NCBI GenBank assembly: GCA_910586735.1
Contig: CAJUJW010000066.1
Location: 1 to 13,058 of the forward strand
Direction: 5' to 3'
DNA from: an uncultured Oscillibacter sp.
GTDB taxonomy: Bacteria; Bacillota; Clostridia; Oscillospirales; Oscillospiraceae
DNA: 13,058 nucleotides
Numbering within the stretch: position 1 is the stretch's first letter; every line of letters starts with the position of its first letter. The translations under genes and the position numbers were made by a program. Below, piece after piece: positions 1 to 7,891 of the stretch. The notes beneath the pieces are model-generated. The model made no database searches, had not been told where the DNA came from, and was given only the letters and a program-made list of their open reading frames with translations.

Positions 1-3000
1 ACCTCCAGCGTGGTCAGCAGACTCTGCTCCACCGCCGTGGCGTCCTTGTTGTTCTCAATCTCCCGGATTTTCCGCTTCACCGCCTCCTTCCCGGCGCAGC
101 AGAACTCTGCGTCGAAAGCCTTGGCCCGGACGGAGAAGAAGGTGGCGTAGAAAGCCAGGGGCTCATGGACCTTGTACCAGGCGATGCGGAAGGCCATCAT
201 GACATAGGCCACGGCGTGGGCCTTGGGGAAGAGATAGCCGATTTTGGCCAGGGACTCGATGTACCAGTCCGGCACTCCGTGTTCCCGCATGGCCTCCTCC
301 CAGCCGGGCTCGAAGCCCCCCTTCTTCACCTTGCCCTTTCGGACGGACTCCATGATCTTAAAGCTCATCTTGGGGTCCAGGCCCTTGGAAATCAGATAGA
401 GCATGATGTCGTCCCGGCAGCCCACGGTCTCCAGAACCGTGGCCGTCCCGCTGAGGATCAGCTCCCGGGCGTTGCCCGCCCACACGTCGGTGCCGTGGGA
501 GAAGCCGGAGAGGCGCACCAGGGTGTTGAAGTCCTTGGGCTGGGTGTCGATGAGCATCTGCCGGGTGAAGCGGGTGTTGAACTCCGGGATGGCCACGGCC
601 CCGGTGGGGCCCAGCACCTCGTCGTTCTCATAGCCCAGGATTTTGCTGGAGGTGAAGATGGACATGGTGTCCGGGTCGTCCAGGGGAATCTTCTGGGGAT
701 CCACCCCGGTGAGCACCTGCATCATGCGGACCATGGTGGGGTCATCGTGGCCCAGCATGTCCAGCTTCAGGAGGTTCGCCTCCATGGAGTGGTATTCAAA
801 ATGGGTGGTGATGGTGTCGGAGTCGTCGGCGTCCGCCGGGTGCTGCACGGGGCAGAAATCCTCCATGCTCTTGTCCGCCGGGACCACCACCAGGCCCCCC
901 GGATGCTGCCCGGTGGTCCGCCGGACCCCCACGCAGCCCAAAGTGAGGCGGTTCTCCTCCGCCCGGCCCACGGTCATCTGGTTCTCCTCCAGGTACTTTT
1001 TCACAAAGCCGTAGGCGGTCTTCTCCGCCAGCGTCCCGATGGTCCCCGCCCGGAACACCTGGGTCTCCCCAAACATCTCAATGGCGTGGCGGTGGGCCCT
1101 GGCCTGGTACTCGCCGGAGAAGTTCAGGTCGATGTCCGGCACCTTGCCGCCGCCGAAGCCCAGGAAGGTCTCAAAGGGGATGTCAAAGCCGTCCTTTTCG
1201 TACCGGGTCCCGCAGACGGGGCACACCTTGTCCGGCATGTCCGCCCCGCAGCCGTAGGAGCCGTCCTGAATAAATTCGGAGTTCTTGCACTTGGTGCAGC
1301 GGTAGTGGGGCGGCAGAGAGTTGACCTCCGTAATTCCGGCCATATAGGCCGCCAGGGACGAGCCCACGGACCCCCGGGAGCCCACCAGATAGCCGTTTTC
1401 CAGGGACCGCTGCACCAGCTTTTGGGCGGACATGTACACCACGTCGTACTTGCCCAGAATGCCCCCCAGCTCCACGTTCAGCCGGTCCACGATGAGGGCG
1501 GGCGGGTCCTCGCCGTAAAGGCGGTGGACCTTCTCCCAGACCAGGCGGTTCAAGTCCTCCTCAGAATTCTCCAGCTTGGGGGGAAACAGGTCCTTGGGCA
1601 GCAGCTCGAAGGTCTCCACCTGGTCCGCCACCAGCCGGGTGTTGGACACCACCACCTCATAGGCTTTCTCCTCCCCCAGATAGGCGAACTCTTTCAGCAT
1701 CTCGTCGGTGGTCTTGAAGTAGATGGGCAGGGACTCGTTGGCGTCGGGGAATTTTTTCGAGGCCAGGAGAATGTGCCGGAAAATCTCGTCCTCCGGTTCC
1801 CGGAAATGCACGTCCCCAGTGGCGCAGACGGGCTTCCCCAGTTCCTCCCCCAGGCGGACGACGGTCCGGTTCAGCTCCCGCAGGTCCTCCTCGTCCCTGG
1901 CGTCCCCGTTGCGGAGCATAAAGGCGTTGTTGCACAGGGGCTGGATTTCCAGGTAGTCGTAGAAGGAGGCGATGCGCTTCAGCTCCTCCCAGTCCTTGTG
2001 GTCCTTCACGGCCTGGAACAGCTCTCCCGCCTCGCAGGCCGCGCCCACGATCACGCCCTCCCGGTGCTCCTTCAAAAGGCTCTTGGGAATGATGGGCACC
2101 CGCTTGAAGTATTTCAGGTTGGAGGCGGAAATCATCTGGTAGAGGTTCTTCAGCCCCGTCTTGTTCCGGGCCAGGAGGATGATATGCTTTGGAAAGCGGT
2201 TGGACTTGTTCCCCAGGGGCCGCAGCTTCTCCATCTCGCCGTTGACGGCCTGGAGGGTGTGAATCCCCTTTTCATGGAGCATTTTCCAAAAGGGAATCAG
2301 CATATAGCCCACCGTGGCCGCGTCGTCGCTGGCCCGGTGGTGGTTGAAGGCGGGCAGGTCCAGGTGCTCCGCCACGATGTCCAGCTTGTACTTCCCCAGG
2401 CCCGGCAGCAGGTTCTGGGCCAGAATCAGGGAGTCAATATAGGTAGGCTGGAAGTCCAGCCCCGCCTCCTTGCAGCCCTTGCGGATAAAGCCGATGTCGA
2501 ACTCCGCGTTATGGGCCGCCAGGGGCCGCCCGTTGACGAATTTCAAAAAGTCCGCCAGGGCCTCCGCCGGCTGGGGCGCGTCCTTGAGCATCTCGTCGGT
2601 GATGCCCGTAAGGCCCACAACCTCCGGCGTCAGCCGCTTTCCGGGGTTCACGAAGGTCTGGAACCGCTCGGCAGCCTCCCCGTTCCGCAGCACCACCGCG
2701 CCGATTTCCGTAATGGCCTCCCGGTCCACCCGGAGGCCGGTAGTCTCAATGTCGAAGCAGACGATCTCCCCCTCCAGGGGAATGTCCTGGGTCCCGTGGA
2801 CGGCAATCCGGTCGTCCACGTTGTTGACAAAATAGCCCTCCACCCCGTAGAGGACCTTTATTTTGTCCCCGGCGGCGTGCCAGGCCTCCGGGAAGGACTG
2901 GGCCACGCCGTGGTCCGTGATGGCAATGGCGGGGTGGCCCCAGCGGATGGCCTCCTGGATCACCTCCTTGGTGTCGGTGAGGGCGTCCATGTTGCTCATC

Positions 3001-3698
3001 CGGGTGTGGAGGTGGAGCTCCACCCGCTTCACCGGGGCGGTGTCCATCCGTTCCTCGTGGTCCGTCACATTGATGTGCTGGGGGTTCAGCTGGATGTCCT
3101 TCCCGTCCCAGGTGGGCTCCATCTTCCCCTGGACGATTAACCACATGCCGGGCTTCACCGCCCCCTCCAGGGCCTGGGCCTCCTTGGCGCCCAGGTTCTT
3201 CTGGACGGTGACGGACCCCGTCCCGTCGCTCATGTCGAAGCTCAGCCGCCACATGCCGGGCCGCCGGGTCTCCCTGCACTCGAAGGCGAAGACCTTGCCG
3301 GAGACCGTGGCCGTGCCCATTTTCACATTCAGCGCCGACATGGGGCCGGGCCTGGCCTTGACGGGGTTCCCCATCAGGACCTTGCCCGGCTTCTTTTTGG
3401 GGGCCGCCTTGGACCCGCCGCCGCCCTGAGAGGCGGGCGCGGGGGCGGCGGGCGGCAGGGCCGCACAGACGGCGTTCAGCTCCACTTTTTGGAAGCCGTA
3501 AGCCGCTTTCAGCGCCTCCTCCGCCTCCCGGAGGGTCTCCGGCTCCAGGGGTGTCTTCACCGTCATATCCAATTGAATCGACAGCTCTCCCCGGTCGATG
3601 AGGCCATGGGTCAGCTCCGCCCCGGCAAGCCGGAGACGGAGCTCAGGGGACGCCGGCAGCCCGGCGAAGAATTCAAAAAATGGGATGTTTCTTGACAT
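1..3698 (-). CDS. polC: DNA polymerase III alpha subunit, Gram-positive PolC type (3' end cut by window edge)
   Basis: Replicative DNA polymerase of low-GC Gram-positive bacteria, with built-in 3'-5' proofreading. The 1232 visible codons show, in order: a small N-terminal domain (about 1-80); an Ala/Pro/Gly/Lys-rich linker (about 80-110); an OB-fold (about 115-210); the first part of the PHP domain (HLH at 229-231); a DEDD exonuclease inserted into PHP (D316 and E318 in FDIETTG, then AHNAEFD and HHRASDD); the rest of PHP (ATGDVHF); a zinc site (C801, C804, C826, C829); and the polymerase catalytic pair D855/D857 in PDIDLNFSGE. The ATG start at 3698 is preceded by GGAGAG. The frame is open to base 1. 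By comparison with B. subtilis PolC, as I recall it, about 95 C-terminal residues lie outside the window. D855/D857 correspond to D965/D967 there, so this protein is about 110 residues shorter before the PHP domain. It follows ispG by 33 bp and is the last visible gene of the operon. Confidence 0.97.
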   Translation of the reverse strand, partial: MSRNIPFFEFFAGLPASPELRLRLAGAELTHGLIDRGELSIQLDMTVKTPLEPETLREAEEALKAAYGFQKVELNAVCAALPPAAPAPASQGGGGSKAAPKKKPGKVLMGNPVKARPGPMSALNVKMGTATVSGKVFAFECRETRRPGMWRLSFDMSDGTGSVTVQKNLGAKEAQALEGAVKPGMWLIVQGKMEPTWDGKDIQLNPQHINVTDHEERMDTAPVKRVELHLHTRMSNMDALTDTKEVIQEAIRWGHPAIAITDHGVAQSFPEAWHAAGDKIKVLYGVEGYFVNNVDDRIAVHGTQDIPLEGEIVCFDIETTGLRVDREAITEIGAVVLRNGEAAERFQTFVNPGKRLTPEVVGLTGITDEMLKDAPQPAEALADFLKFVNGRPLAAHNAEFDIGFIRKGCKEAGLDFQPTYIDSLILAQNLLPGLGKYKLDIVAEHLDLPAFNHHRASDDAATVGYMLIPFWKMLHEKGIHTLQAVNGEMEKLRPLGNKSNRFPKHIILLARNKTGLKNLYQMISASNLKYFKRVPIIPKSLLKEHREGVIVGAACEAGELFQAVKDHKDWEELKRIASFYDYLEIQPLCNNAFMLRNGDARDEEDLRELNRTVVRLGEELGKPVCATGDVHFREPEDEIFRHILLASKKFPDANESLPIYFKTTDEMLKEFAYLGEEKAYEVVVSNTRLVADQVETFELLPKDLFPPKLENSEEDLNRLVWEKVHRLYGEDPPALIVDRLNVELGGILGKYDVVYMSAQKLVQRSLENGYLVGSRGSVGSSLAAYMAGITEVNSLPPHYRCTKCKNSEFIQDGSYGCGADMPDKVCPVCGTRYEKDGFDIPFETFLGFGGGKVPDIDLNFSGEYQARAHRHAIEMFGETQVFRAGTIGTLAEKTAYGFVKKYLEENQMTVGRAEENRLTLGCVGVRRTTGQHPGGLVVVPADKSMEDFCPVQHPADADDSDTITTHFEYHSMEANLLKLDMLGHDDPTMVRMMQVLTGVDPQKIPLDDPDTMSIFTSSKILGYENDEVLGPTGAVAIPEFNTRFTRQMLIDTQPKDFNTLVRLSGFSHGTDVWAGNARELILSGTATVLETVGCRDDIMLYLISKGLDPKMSFKIMESVRKGKVKKGGFEPGWEEAMREHGVPDWYIESLAKIGYLFPKAHAVAYVMMAFRIAWYKVHEPLAFYATFFSVRAKAFDAEFCCAGKEAVKRKIREIENNKDATAVEQSLLTTLE

Positions 3699-3731
3699 GG
3701 TTGTCTCTCCGTACTTGTTCAGCGTTTCCTC

Positions 3732-4769
3732 TCACAGCTTCCCGATTTCCTCCATCAGCGCGTCCACCAGCCGCTCCTGGGGGACCTTGTACAGAATCTC
3801 CCCTTTGCGGAACAGCAGACCCTCGCCCTTGCCCCCGGCGATGCCGATGTCGGCGGCGGCGGCCTCCCCGGGGCCGTTGACGGCGCAGCCCATCACCGCC
3901 ACGGTGATGTTTTTCTCACAGTCCGCCAGCCGCCGCTCCACCTCCTCGGCGATGGGAATCAGGTCGATGCGGGTCCGTCCGCAGGTGGGGCAGGCGATGA
4001 GGTTCACCCCCGTTTTGCGCAGCCCCGCCGCCTTCAAAATCTTCTTGGCGGCGTAAATCTCCTCCACCGGGTCGGCGGTGAGCGTCACCCGGATGGTGTC
4101 CCCCACCCCCAGGCAGAGAAGGCCCCCGATGCCCATGGCGGACTTCACCATCCCCATGGAGGGCGTCCCCGCCTCGGTGACCCCCAGGTGGAGGGGGTAG
4201 TCCGTCCGCTCGCTCAAAGCTAAGTAGGCCGCCATGGTCAGCGGCACGTCGGAACACTTGACGGAAAAGCAGATGTCGTCAAAGTCAAACTTGTTCAGCA
4301 GCCGTGCCTGTCCCAGGGCGCTTTCCACCAGCGCCCCGGCAGTGACGCCGCCGTACTTGGCCCGCAGCTCCTTCTCCAGGGACCCGCCGTTGACTCCCAC
4401 CCGGATGGGGATGCCCCGCTGGCGGCAGGCATCCGCCACGGCCTTCACGTTCTCTTCCCCGCCGATATTTCCCGGGTTGATGCGGATGGCGTCGATTCCC
4501 CGTTCCGCGCAGGCCAGGGCGTATTTGTAGTTGAAGTGGATGTCGGCAATCAGGGGGATGGAGATCCGCTCTTTGATTTTGTCCACGGCCTCCGCCGCCG
4601 CCTGGTCGGGGATGGCCACCCGGATGATCTCGCACCCGGCGGCCTCCAGCTTTTTGATCTGGGCCACGGTGGCCTCTACGTCGTCAGTTTTCGTATTGCA
4701 CATGGACTGGATGGACACCGGCGCGCCGCCGCCCACCGGGACCTTGCCCACCATCAATTGTTTCGTCAT
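3732..4769 (-). CDS. ispG: 4-hydroxy-3-methylbut-2-en-1-yl diphosphate synthase (GcpE)
   Basis: Penultimate enzyme of the MEP isoprenoid pathway. It reductively converts methylerythritol cyclodiphosphate to HMBPP using a [4Fe-4S] cluster in the cytoplasm. The 345-residue protein has an N-terminal TIM-barrel (VGGGAPVSIQSM near 12-23, VEATVAQI, IADIHFNYKYAL, GINPGN-type motif RINPGNIG) and a C-terminal cluster domain. Cluster ligands C260, C263 (ACPTCGRT) and C295, E302 (CAVNGPGE) are all present. They lie ten positions before the E. coli ligands C270/C273/C305/E312. The ATG is preceded by AAGGAG six bases upstream. The gene lies 10 bp after rseP and 33 bp before polC. With dxr two genes upstream, the operon carries two MEP steps. 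In B. subtilis, as I recall it, proS occupies the position before polC; no proS is present here. Confidence 0.97.
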   Translation of the reverse strand: MTKQLMVGKVPVGGGAPVSIQSMCNTKTDDVEATVAQIKKLEAAGCEIIRVAIPDQAAAEAVDKIKERISIPLIADIHFNYKYALACAERGIDAIRINPGNIGGEENVKAVADACRQRGIPIRVGVNGGSLEKELRAKYGGVTAGALVESALGQARLLNKFDFDDICFSVKCSDVPLTMAAYLALSERTDYPLHLGVTEAGTPSMGMVKSAMGIGGLLCLGVGDTIRVTLTADPVEEIYAAKKILKAAGLRKTGVNLIACPTCGRTRIDLIPIAEEVERRLADCEKNITVAVMGCAVNGPGEAAAADIGIAGGKGEGLLFRKGEILYKVPQERLVDALMEEIGKL

Positions 4770-4779
4770 AGTTCGCTCC

Positions 4780-5844
4780 TTATGATTGGAAAAGCTGCGT
4801 TACGTCTTTCAAAGTCACCAGCAGCATCAATCCCATGAGAAGGACAAAGCACGCCGTGTTCATCGCCGCCTGATACCTCTCCGGCACCTTCCGCTTGAAC
4901 AGCAGCATGGACAGCGCGTCCACAGCCAGGAAGAAAATCCGCCCCCCGTCCAGGGCCGGAATGGGGAGCAGGTTCATCACCGCCAGGTTGACGGCGATGA
5001 GGGCCCCGAAAAAGGCGATGTTCTCCAGGGCGTCCAGGGCGGTCTTGGAGGCGCTGCCCACCTCCGTGATGGTGGAAACAATGCCCACGGGGCCGCTGAC
5101 CTCCGAGAGGCCCACATTACCCCGAAGCAGCTGGGCCAGGCTGAACCACACCTGCTGGATAAAGTCCAGGGTCTGGTAGCCGATGAATTTCACCGTCGTC
5201 AAAAAGTCCGCCGGGACCTCCGCCGCGCCCACCATGAGCCCAAAGCGCCCCGGCTGCCCGTCATAGGTCCCCCGGTACAGGGGCAGGTCCTTCAAGACCA
5301 CCTTCTCCCCGTCCCGGATGACCTCAACGTCGCAGCCCAAGCCGTCGTTGAACCGGAGGAACAGCGCCGCGTCCCCCCGGAGGTAGGTCCGCCAGCCGTC
5401 AATTTTGTAGAAGATGTCCCCCTCCATCAGGCCGTTCTCCCCCTCCAGGGGAAAGCCCTGGGAAAACCCGGCCACCTGGTCCACGTAAAAGCCGCTGGCC
5501 GTGGCGTAGATACAGGCAATGACGGCCACCCCGGCCAGCAGGTTCATGAAGGACCCGGCGACTAGAATAACAAACTTTTTCCAGAAGCCCTGGTGGACGA
5601 AGGAGCGCTCGTCGCCGGTGTCCTCCTCGTCCTCCCCCAGGGCGCAGAAGCCCCCGATGGGCAGCAGCCGGACGGAGTACCGGGTCTCCTCTCCCTCCCT
5701 GTGCCACAGCAGCGGGCCCATACCGATGGAGAACTCGTTGACCCGCACGCCGCAGAGCCGGGCTGCCAGAAAGTGGCCCAGCTCATGGATGGCAATCAGG
5801 AAGCCGAAGATGAAGATTCCCGCCAGAACAAAAATGACACTCAT
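4780..5844 (-). CDS. rseP: RIP metalloprotease, RseP/RasP site-2 protease family (M50)
   Basis: Integral membrane zinc protease that cuts substrates such as anti-sigma factors and leftover signal peptides within the membrane. The 354-residue protein begins with a transmembrane helix containing the zinc-binding HELGH at residues 20-24. A second hydrophobic segment follows at about 88-115, then a single PDZ-like region (about 115-200). The SGPVGIVS motif precedes the third helix. The NLLPIPALDGG motif places the third zinc ligand at D299, and the last helix is at about 330-350. All catalytic residues are present. At 354 residues it is shorter than the roughly 420-450 of the B. subtilis and E. 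coli members, which fits the single-PDZ form. The start has GAGGAG about nine bases upstream. It sits 15 bp after dxr and 10 bp before ispG, its usual place in Firmicutes. No substrate or anti-sigma gene is visible nearby. Confidence 0.95.
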   Translation of the reverse strand: MSVIFVLAGIFIFGFLIAIHELGHFLAARLCGVRVNEFSIGMGPLLWHREGEETRYSVRLLPIGGFCALGEDEEDTGDERSFVHQGFWKKFVILVAGSFMNLLAGVAVIACIYATASGFYVDQVAGFSQGFPLEGENGLMEGDIFYKIDGWRTYLRGDAALFLRFNDGLGCDVEVIRDGEKVVLKDLPLYRGTYDGQPGRFGLMVGAAEVPADFLTTVKFIGYQTLDFIQQVWFSLAQLLRGNVGLSEVSGPVGIVSTITEVGSASKTALDALENIAFFGALIAVNLAVMNLLPIPALDGGRIFFLAVDALSMLLFKRKVPERYQAAMNTACFVLLMGLMLLVTLKDVTQLFQS

Positions 5845-5859
5845 GGAACGCGCTCCTCG

Positions 5860-7008
5860 TCAAGAAAAGTTTTTCAGTACCTCCCGCCGGGCGGCGGCGT
5901 CCGCCTCCAGGATGTCCGCGAGGCTGGGCCTGTGAATGACGGGCAGTTCCGTCATGGCCCGGGCGGTGAGGTCGAAGATGTCCTGGAAGCCGATCCGGTC
6001 CTCCAGGAACAATCGCACCGCCTCCTCGTTGGCGGCGTTCAGCACGGCGCAGGCGGTGCCCCCCTTGGCCGCCGCCACCTCGGCAAGGCGCAGACAGGGG
6101 AAGGTCCCCCGGTCCGGCTCCTCGAAGGTCAGGGGCGGGCAGTTCAGAAGGTTCAGCGGTTCCGCCGCGGACTCCGCCCGCTGGGGGTAGGTCATGGCGT
6201 ACCGGATGGGAAGCCGCATGTCCGGCGTCCCCAGCTGGGCCAGCACCGCCCCATCCCGGAACTCCACCAGGGAATGGACGATGCTCTGCCGGTGGACGGC
6301 CACGCTCACCCGCGTCAGGGGGAGGCGGTAAAGCCGCATGGCCTCGATGACCTCCAGGCCCTTGTTCATCAGCGTGGCGCAGTCCACGGTGATCTTGGGG
6401 CCCATTTTCCAGTTGGGGTGCTGCAAGGCGTCGGCCTTGGTCTTCCCCGCCACCTCCTCCCGGCTCAGCCCGTAGAAGGGCCCGCCGGAACAGGTCAGAA
6501 TCACCCGCCGGATCTCCCCCCGGTCCAGGCAGCCCTGGACGCACTGGAAGATGGCGGAGTGTTCCGAGTCCACGGGGACGATCTCCGCCCCCCGCTTCTC
6601 GGCGGCATCTATCACCAATTCCCCGGCGCAGACCAGGGTCTCCTTGTTGGCCAAGGCGATGCGCTTGCCCTCCCGGATGGCGGCCAGGGTGGGCTTGAGC
6701 CCCACCATGCCCACCACGGCGGTCACCACCGTGTCCACCCCCGGCAGGGTCGCCGCCGTGGAAAGGGCGGACACGCCGCCGTGGACCCGGGTGGTCGTGT
6801 CCGCCAGGCGGACCTTCAAGTCCCTGGCCGCCGCCTCGTCGGTCATGATGACCTGCCGGGGCCGGAACTTCCGGGCCTGTTCCTCCGCCAGCGCCACATT
6901 GTTGTGGGCGGTGATGGCGGCCACCGTCAGCCCCAGCTGCTCCGCCACCTCCAGGGTCTGCCGCCCGATGGAGCCGGTGGAGCCCAAAATCGAAATCGTC
7001 TTTGTCAT
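5860..7008 (-). CDS. dxr: 1-deoxy-D-xylulose-5-phosphate reductoisomerase
   Basis: Second enzyme of the MEP pathway. It uses NADPH and a divalent metal to rearrange and reduce DXP to methylerythritol phosphate. The 382-residue protein has the N-terminal nucleotide motif GSTGSIG at 9-15 and ALANKETLV at about 118-125. Metal ligands are D147 and E149 (VDSEH) and E219 (NKGLEVIEA), equivalent to E. coli D150/E152/E231. It also has HPNWKMGPKITVD. Small departures from the usual consensus are HRQSIVHS (usually HPQS) at 239-246 and LTCSGGPF (usually G or A instead of C) near 171-178. Neither touches a known metal ligand. The ribosome site is weak: GAGATGAG lies about five bases before the ATG, and the stop of cdsA is only 15 bp upstream, so translation may depend on readthrough from cdsA. 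The gene is known as ispC in some schemes. Confidence 0.97.
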   Translation of the reverse strand: MTKTISILGSTGSIGRQTLEVAEQLGLTVAAITAHNNVALAEEQARKFRPRQVIMTDEAAARDLKVRLADTTTRVHGGVSALSTAATLPGVDTVVTAVVGMVGLKPTLAAIREGKRIALANKETLVCAGELVIDAAEKRGAEIVPVDSEHSAIFQCVQGCLDRGEIRRVILTCSGGPFYGLSREEVAGKTKADALQHPNWKMGPKITVDCATLMNKGLEVIEAMRLYRLPLTRVSVAVHRQSIVHSLVEFRDGAVLAQLGTPDMRLPIRYAMTYPQRAESAAEPLNLLNCPPLTFEEPDRGTFPCLRLAEVAAAKGGTACAVLNAANEEAVRLFLEDRIGFQDIFDLTARAMTELPVIHRPSLADILEADAAARREVLKNFS

Positions 7009-7023
7009 CGTCTCATCTCTATT

Positions 7024-7824
7024 CTATGACAATAAGCTGAAAATAATCTCAACCACCGGGGCCACGAACAGCACGCTGTCAAACCGGTCCAGCACGCCGC
7101 CGTGGGCCAGGAACAAATGCCCGTAGTCCTTGATCCCAAATTCCCGCTTGATGAGGGAAAAGCTCAAATCCCCGACCTGTGCCACCACGCCGCAGAGAAG
7201 GGCCAGCAGGGCCATGGGGCCGTATCCGATGGCGGAGCCGCTAAAAAAGCGGTCCATCACCCAGACGAACAGAAGGCCGCAGAGGACGTTGCCCAGAAGG
7301 CCCCCGGCGGAGCCCTCGATGGTCTTTTTCGGGCTGACCTTGGGAGCCAGCTTGTGCTTGCCCAGGGTGAGCCCGGCGAAAAAGGCGAAGGTGTCACAGG
7401 CGAAACTGAGGATGAAGGGCAGGAGCAGGTAGGCCCGGTGAATGCCGGAAGCCTCCAGCCGGAGGAAGGACGCGAAGGACCAGCCGATGGCGATACTCCC
7501 GAAAAGCCCCGCCATGATCTGGTTGAACTTCACCTCACCGCCCCGGAAAATGGCGTAGCCAAAGAAGAGCACCGCCCCCATCATAAAAAGGACCGATATT
7601 CTCTCCGGTGAATTGTAATACCAGCTCACCGTCAAACCGGCCCAGAGGGTGCTGAATCCCGCCAGATCCGCTTTTTTCGTGCCGCTGACGCACTGCTGAA
7701 GCTCCATTGCCCCAACGCCCGCCAAAACAATCAGAGCCAGGACCATCACAATCGCGGGCGCGGCCAGGACCACATAGAGAAGCGCCGGGATACCCACCGC
7801 GGCCACCAGAATCCTTGATTTCAT
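7024..7824 (-). CDS. cdsA: Phosphatidate cytidylyltransferase (CDP-diacylglycerol synthase)
   Basis: Membrane enzyme that activates phosphatidic acid with CTP to give CDP-diacylglycerol, the precursor of phosphatidylglycerol and other phospholipids. The 266-residue protein is mostly hydrophobic, with about seven or eight transmembrane segments beginning at residue 4. The family signature occupies 223-249 near the C-terminus: S223, K226-R227, K232-D233, H241-G-G and D246-R-x-D249 are all conserved. One consensus position, normally Pro or Gly just before the xHGG core, is Leu239, and the next residue is Ala instead of the common Gly. A phosphate-loop-like PKKTIEGS motif near 164-171 is also typical. 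The ATG follows AGAGGGGG at about five bases. The gene lies 67 bp after uppS, across a 12-bp tandem repeat, and 15 bp before dxr. The pairing uppS-cdsA is near universal in bacteria. Confidence 0.95.
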   Translation of the reverse strand: MKSRILVAAVGIPALLYVVLAAPAIVMVLALIVLAGVGAMELQQCVSGTKKADLAGFSTLWAGLTVSWYYNSPERISVLFMMGAVLFFGYAIFRGGEVKFNQIMAGLFGSIAIGWSFASFLRLEASGIHRAYLLLPFILSFACDTFAFFAGLTLGKHKLAPKVSPKKTIEGSAGGLLGNVLCGLLFVWVMDRFFSGSAIGYGPMALLALLCGVVAQVGDLSFSLIKREFGIKDYGHLFLAHGGVLDRFDSVLFVAPVVEIIFSLLS

Positions 7825-7844
7825 CGAACCCCCTCTTTCTCAGG

Positions 7845-7880
7845 AACTTTTCCAAACGCTTTTTCAAAGCCTTTTCAAAA
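7845..7880. repeat. Three-copy 12-bp tandem repeat between uppS and cdsA
   Basis: Within the 67-bp uppS-cdsA gap, three consecutive 12-bp units (7845-7856, 7857-7868, 7869-7880) fit the plus-strand pattern NNN-TTTT-NN-AAA. The middle unit reads CGCTTTTTCAAA. It is AT-rich in an otherwise GC-rich window. Because the unit is 12 bp it would encode a four-residue x-F-x-K repeat in one plus-strand frame, but no gene uses that frame here. The same pattern, in the same phase, recurs at 12516-12551 between galK and galT. It ends 20 bp before the cdsA start, upstream of the ribosome site. Confidence 0.75.
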
Positions 7881-7891
7881 GTGTCTTCCCG

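Noticed and set aside
165..3140. A 991-codon open frame on the plus strand opposite polC
   Set aside because: It is the antisense shadow of a GC-rich gene with strongly biased third positions. Its translation is His/Gly/Val/Leu-rich without recognisable domains, while the minus strand encodes a full PolC with all catalytic motifs.
7535..7867. A 110-codon minus-strand frame beginning with a Lys/Arg-rich peptide, starting in the 12-bp repeat
   Set aside because: It overlaps cdsA in another frame for most of its length and turns into glycine-rich shadow sequence. The basic start merely reflects the repeat.
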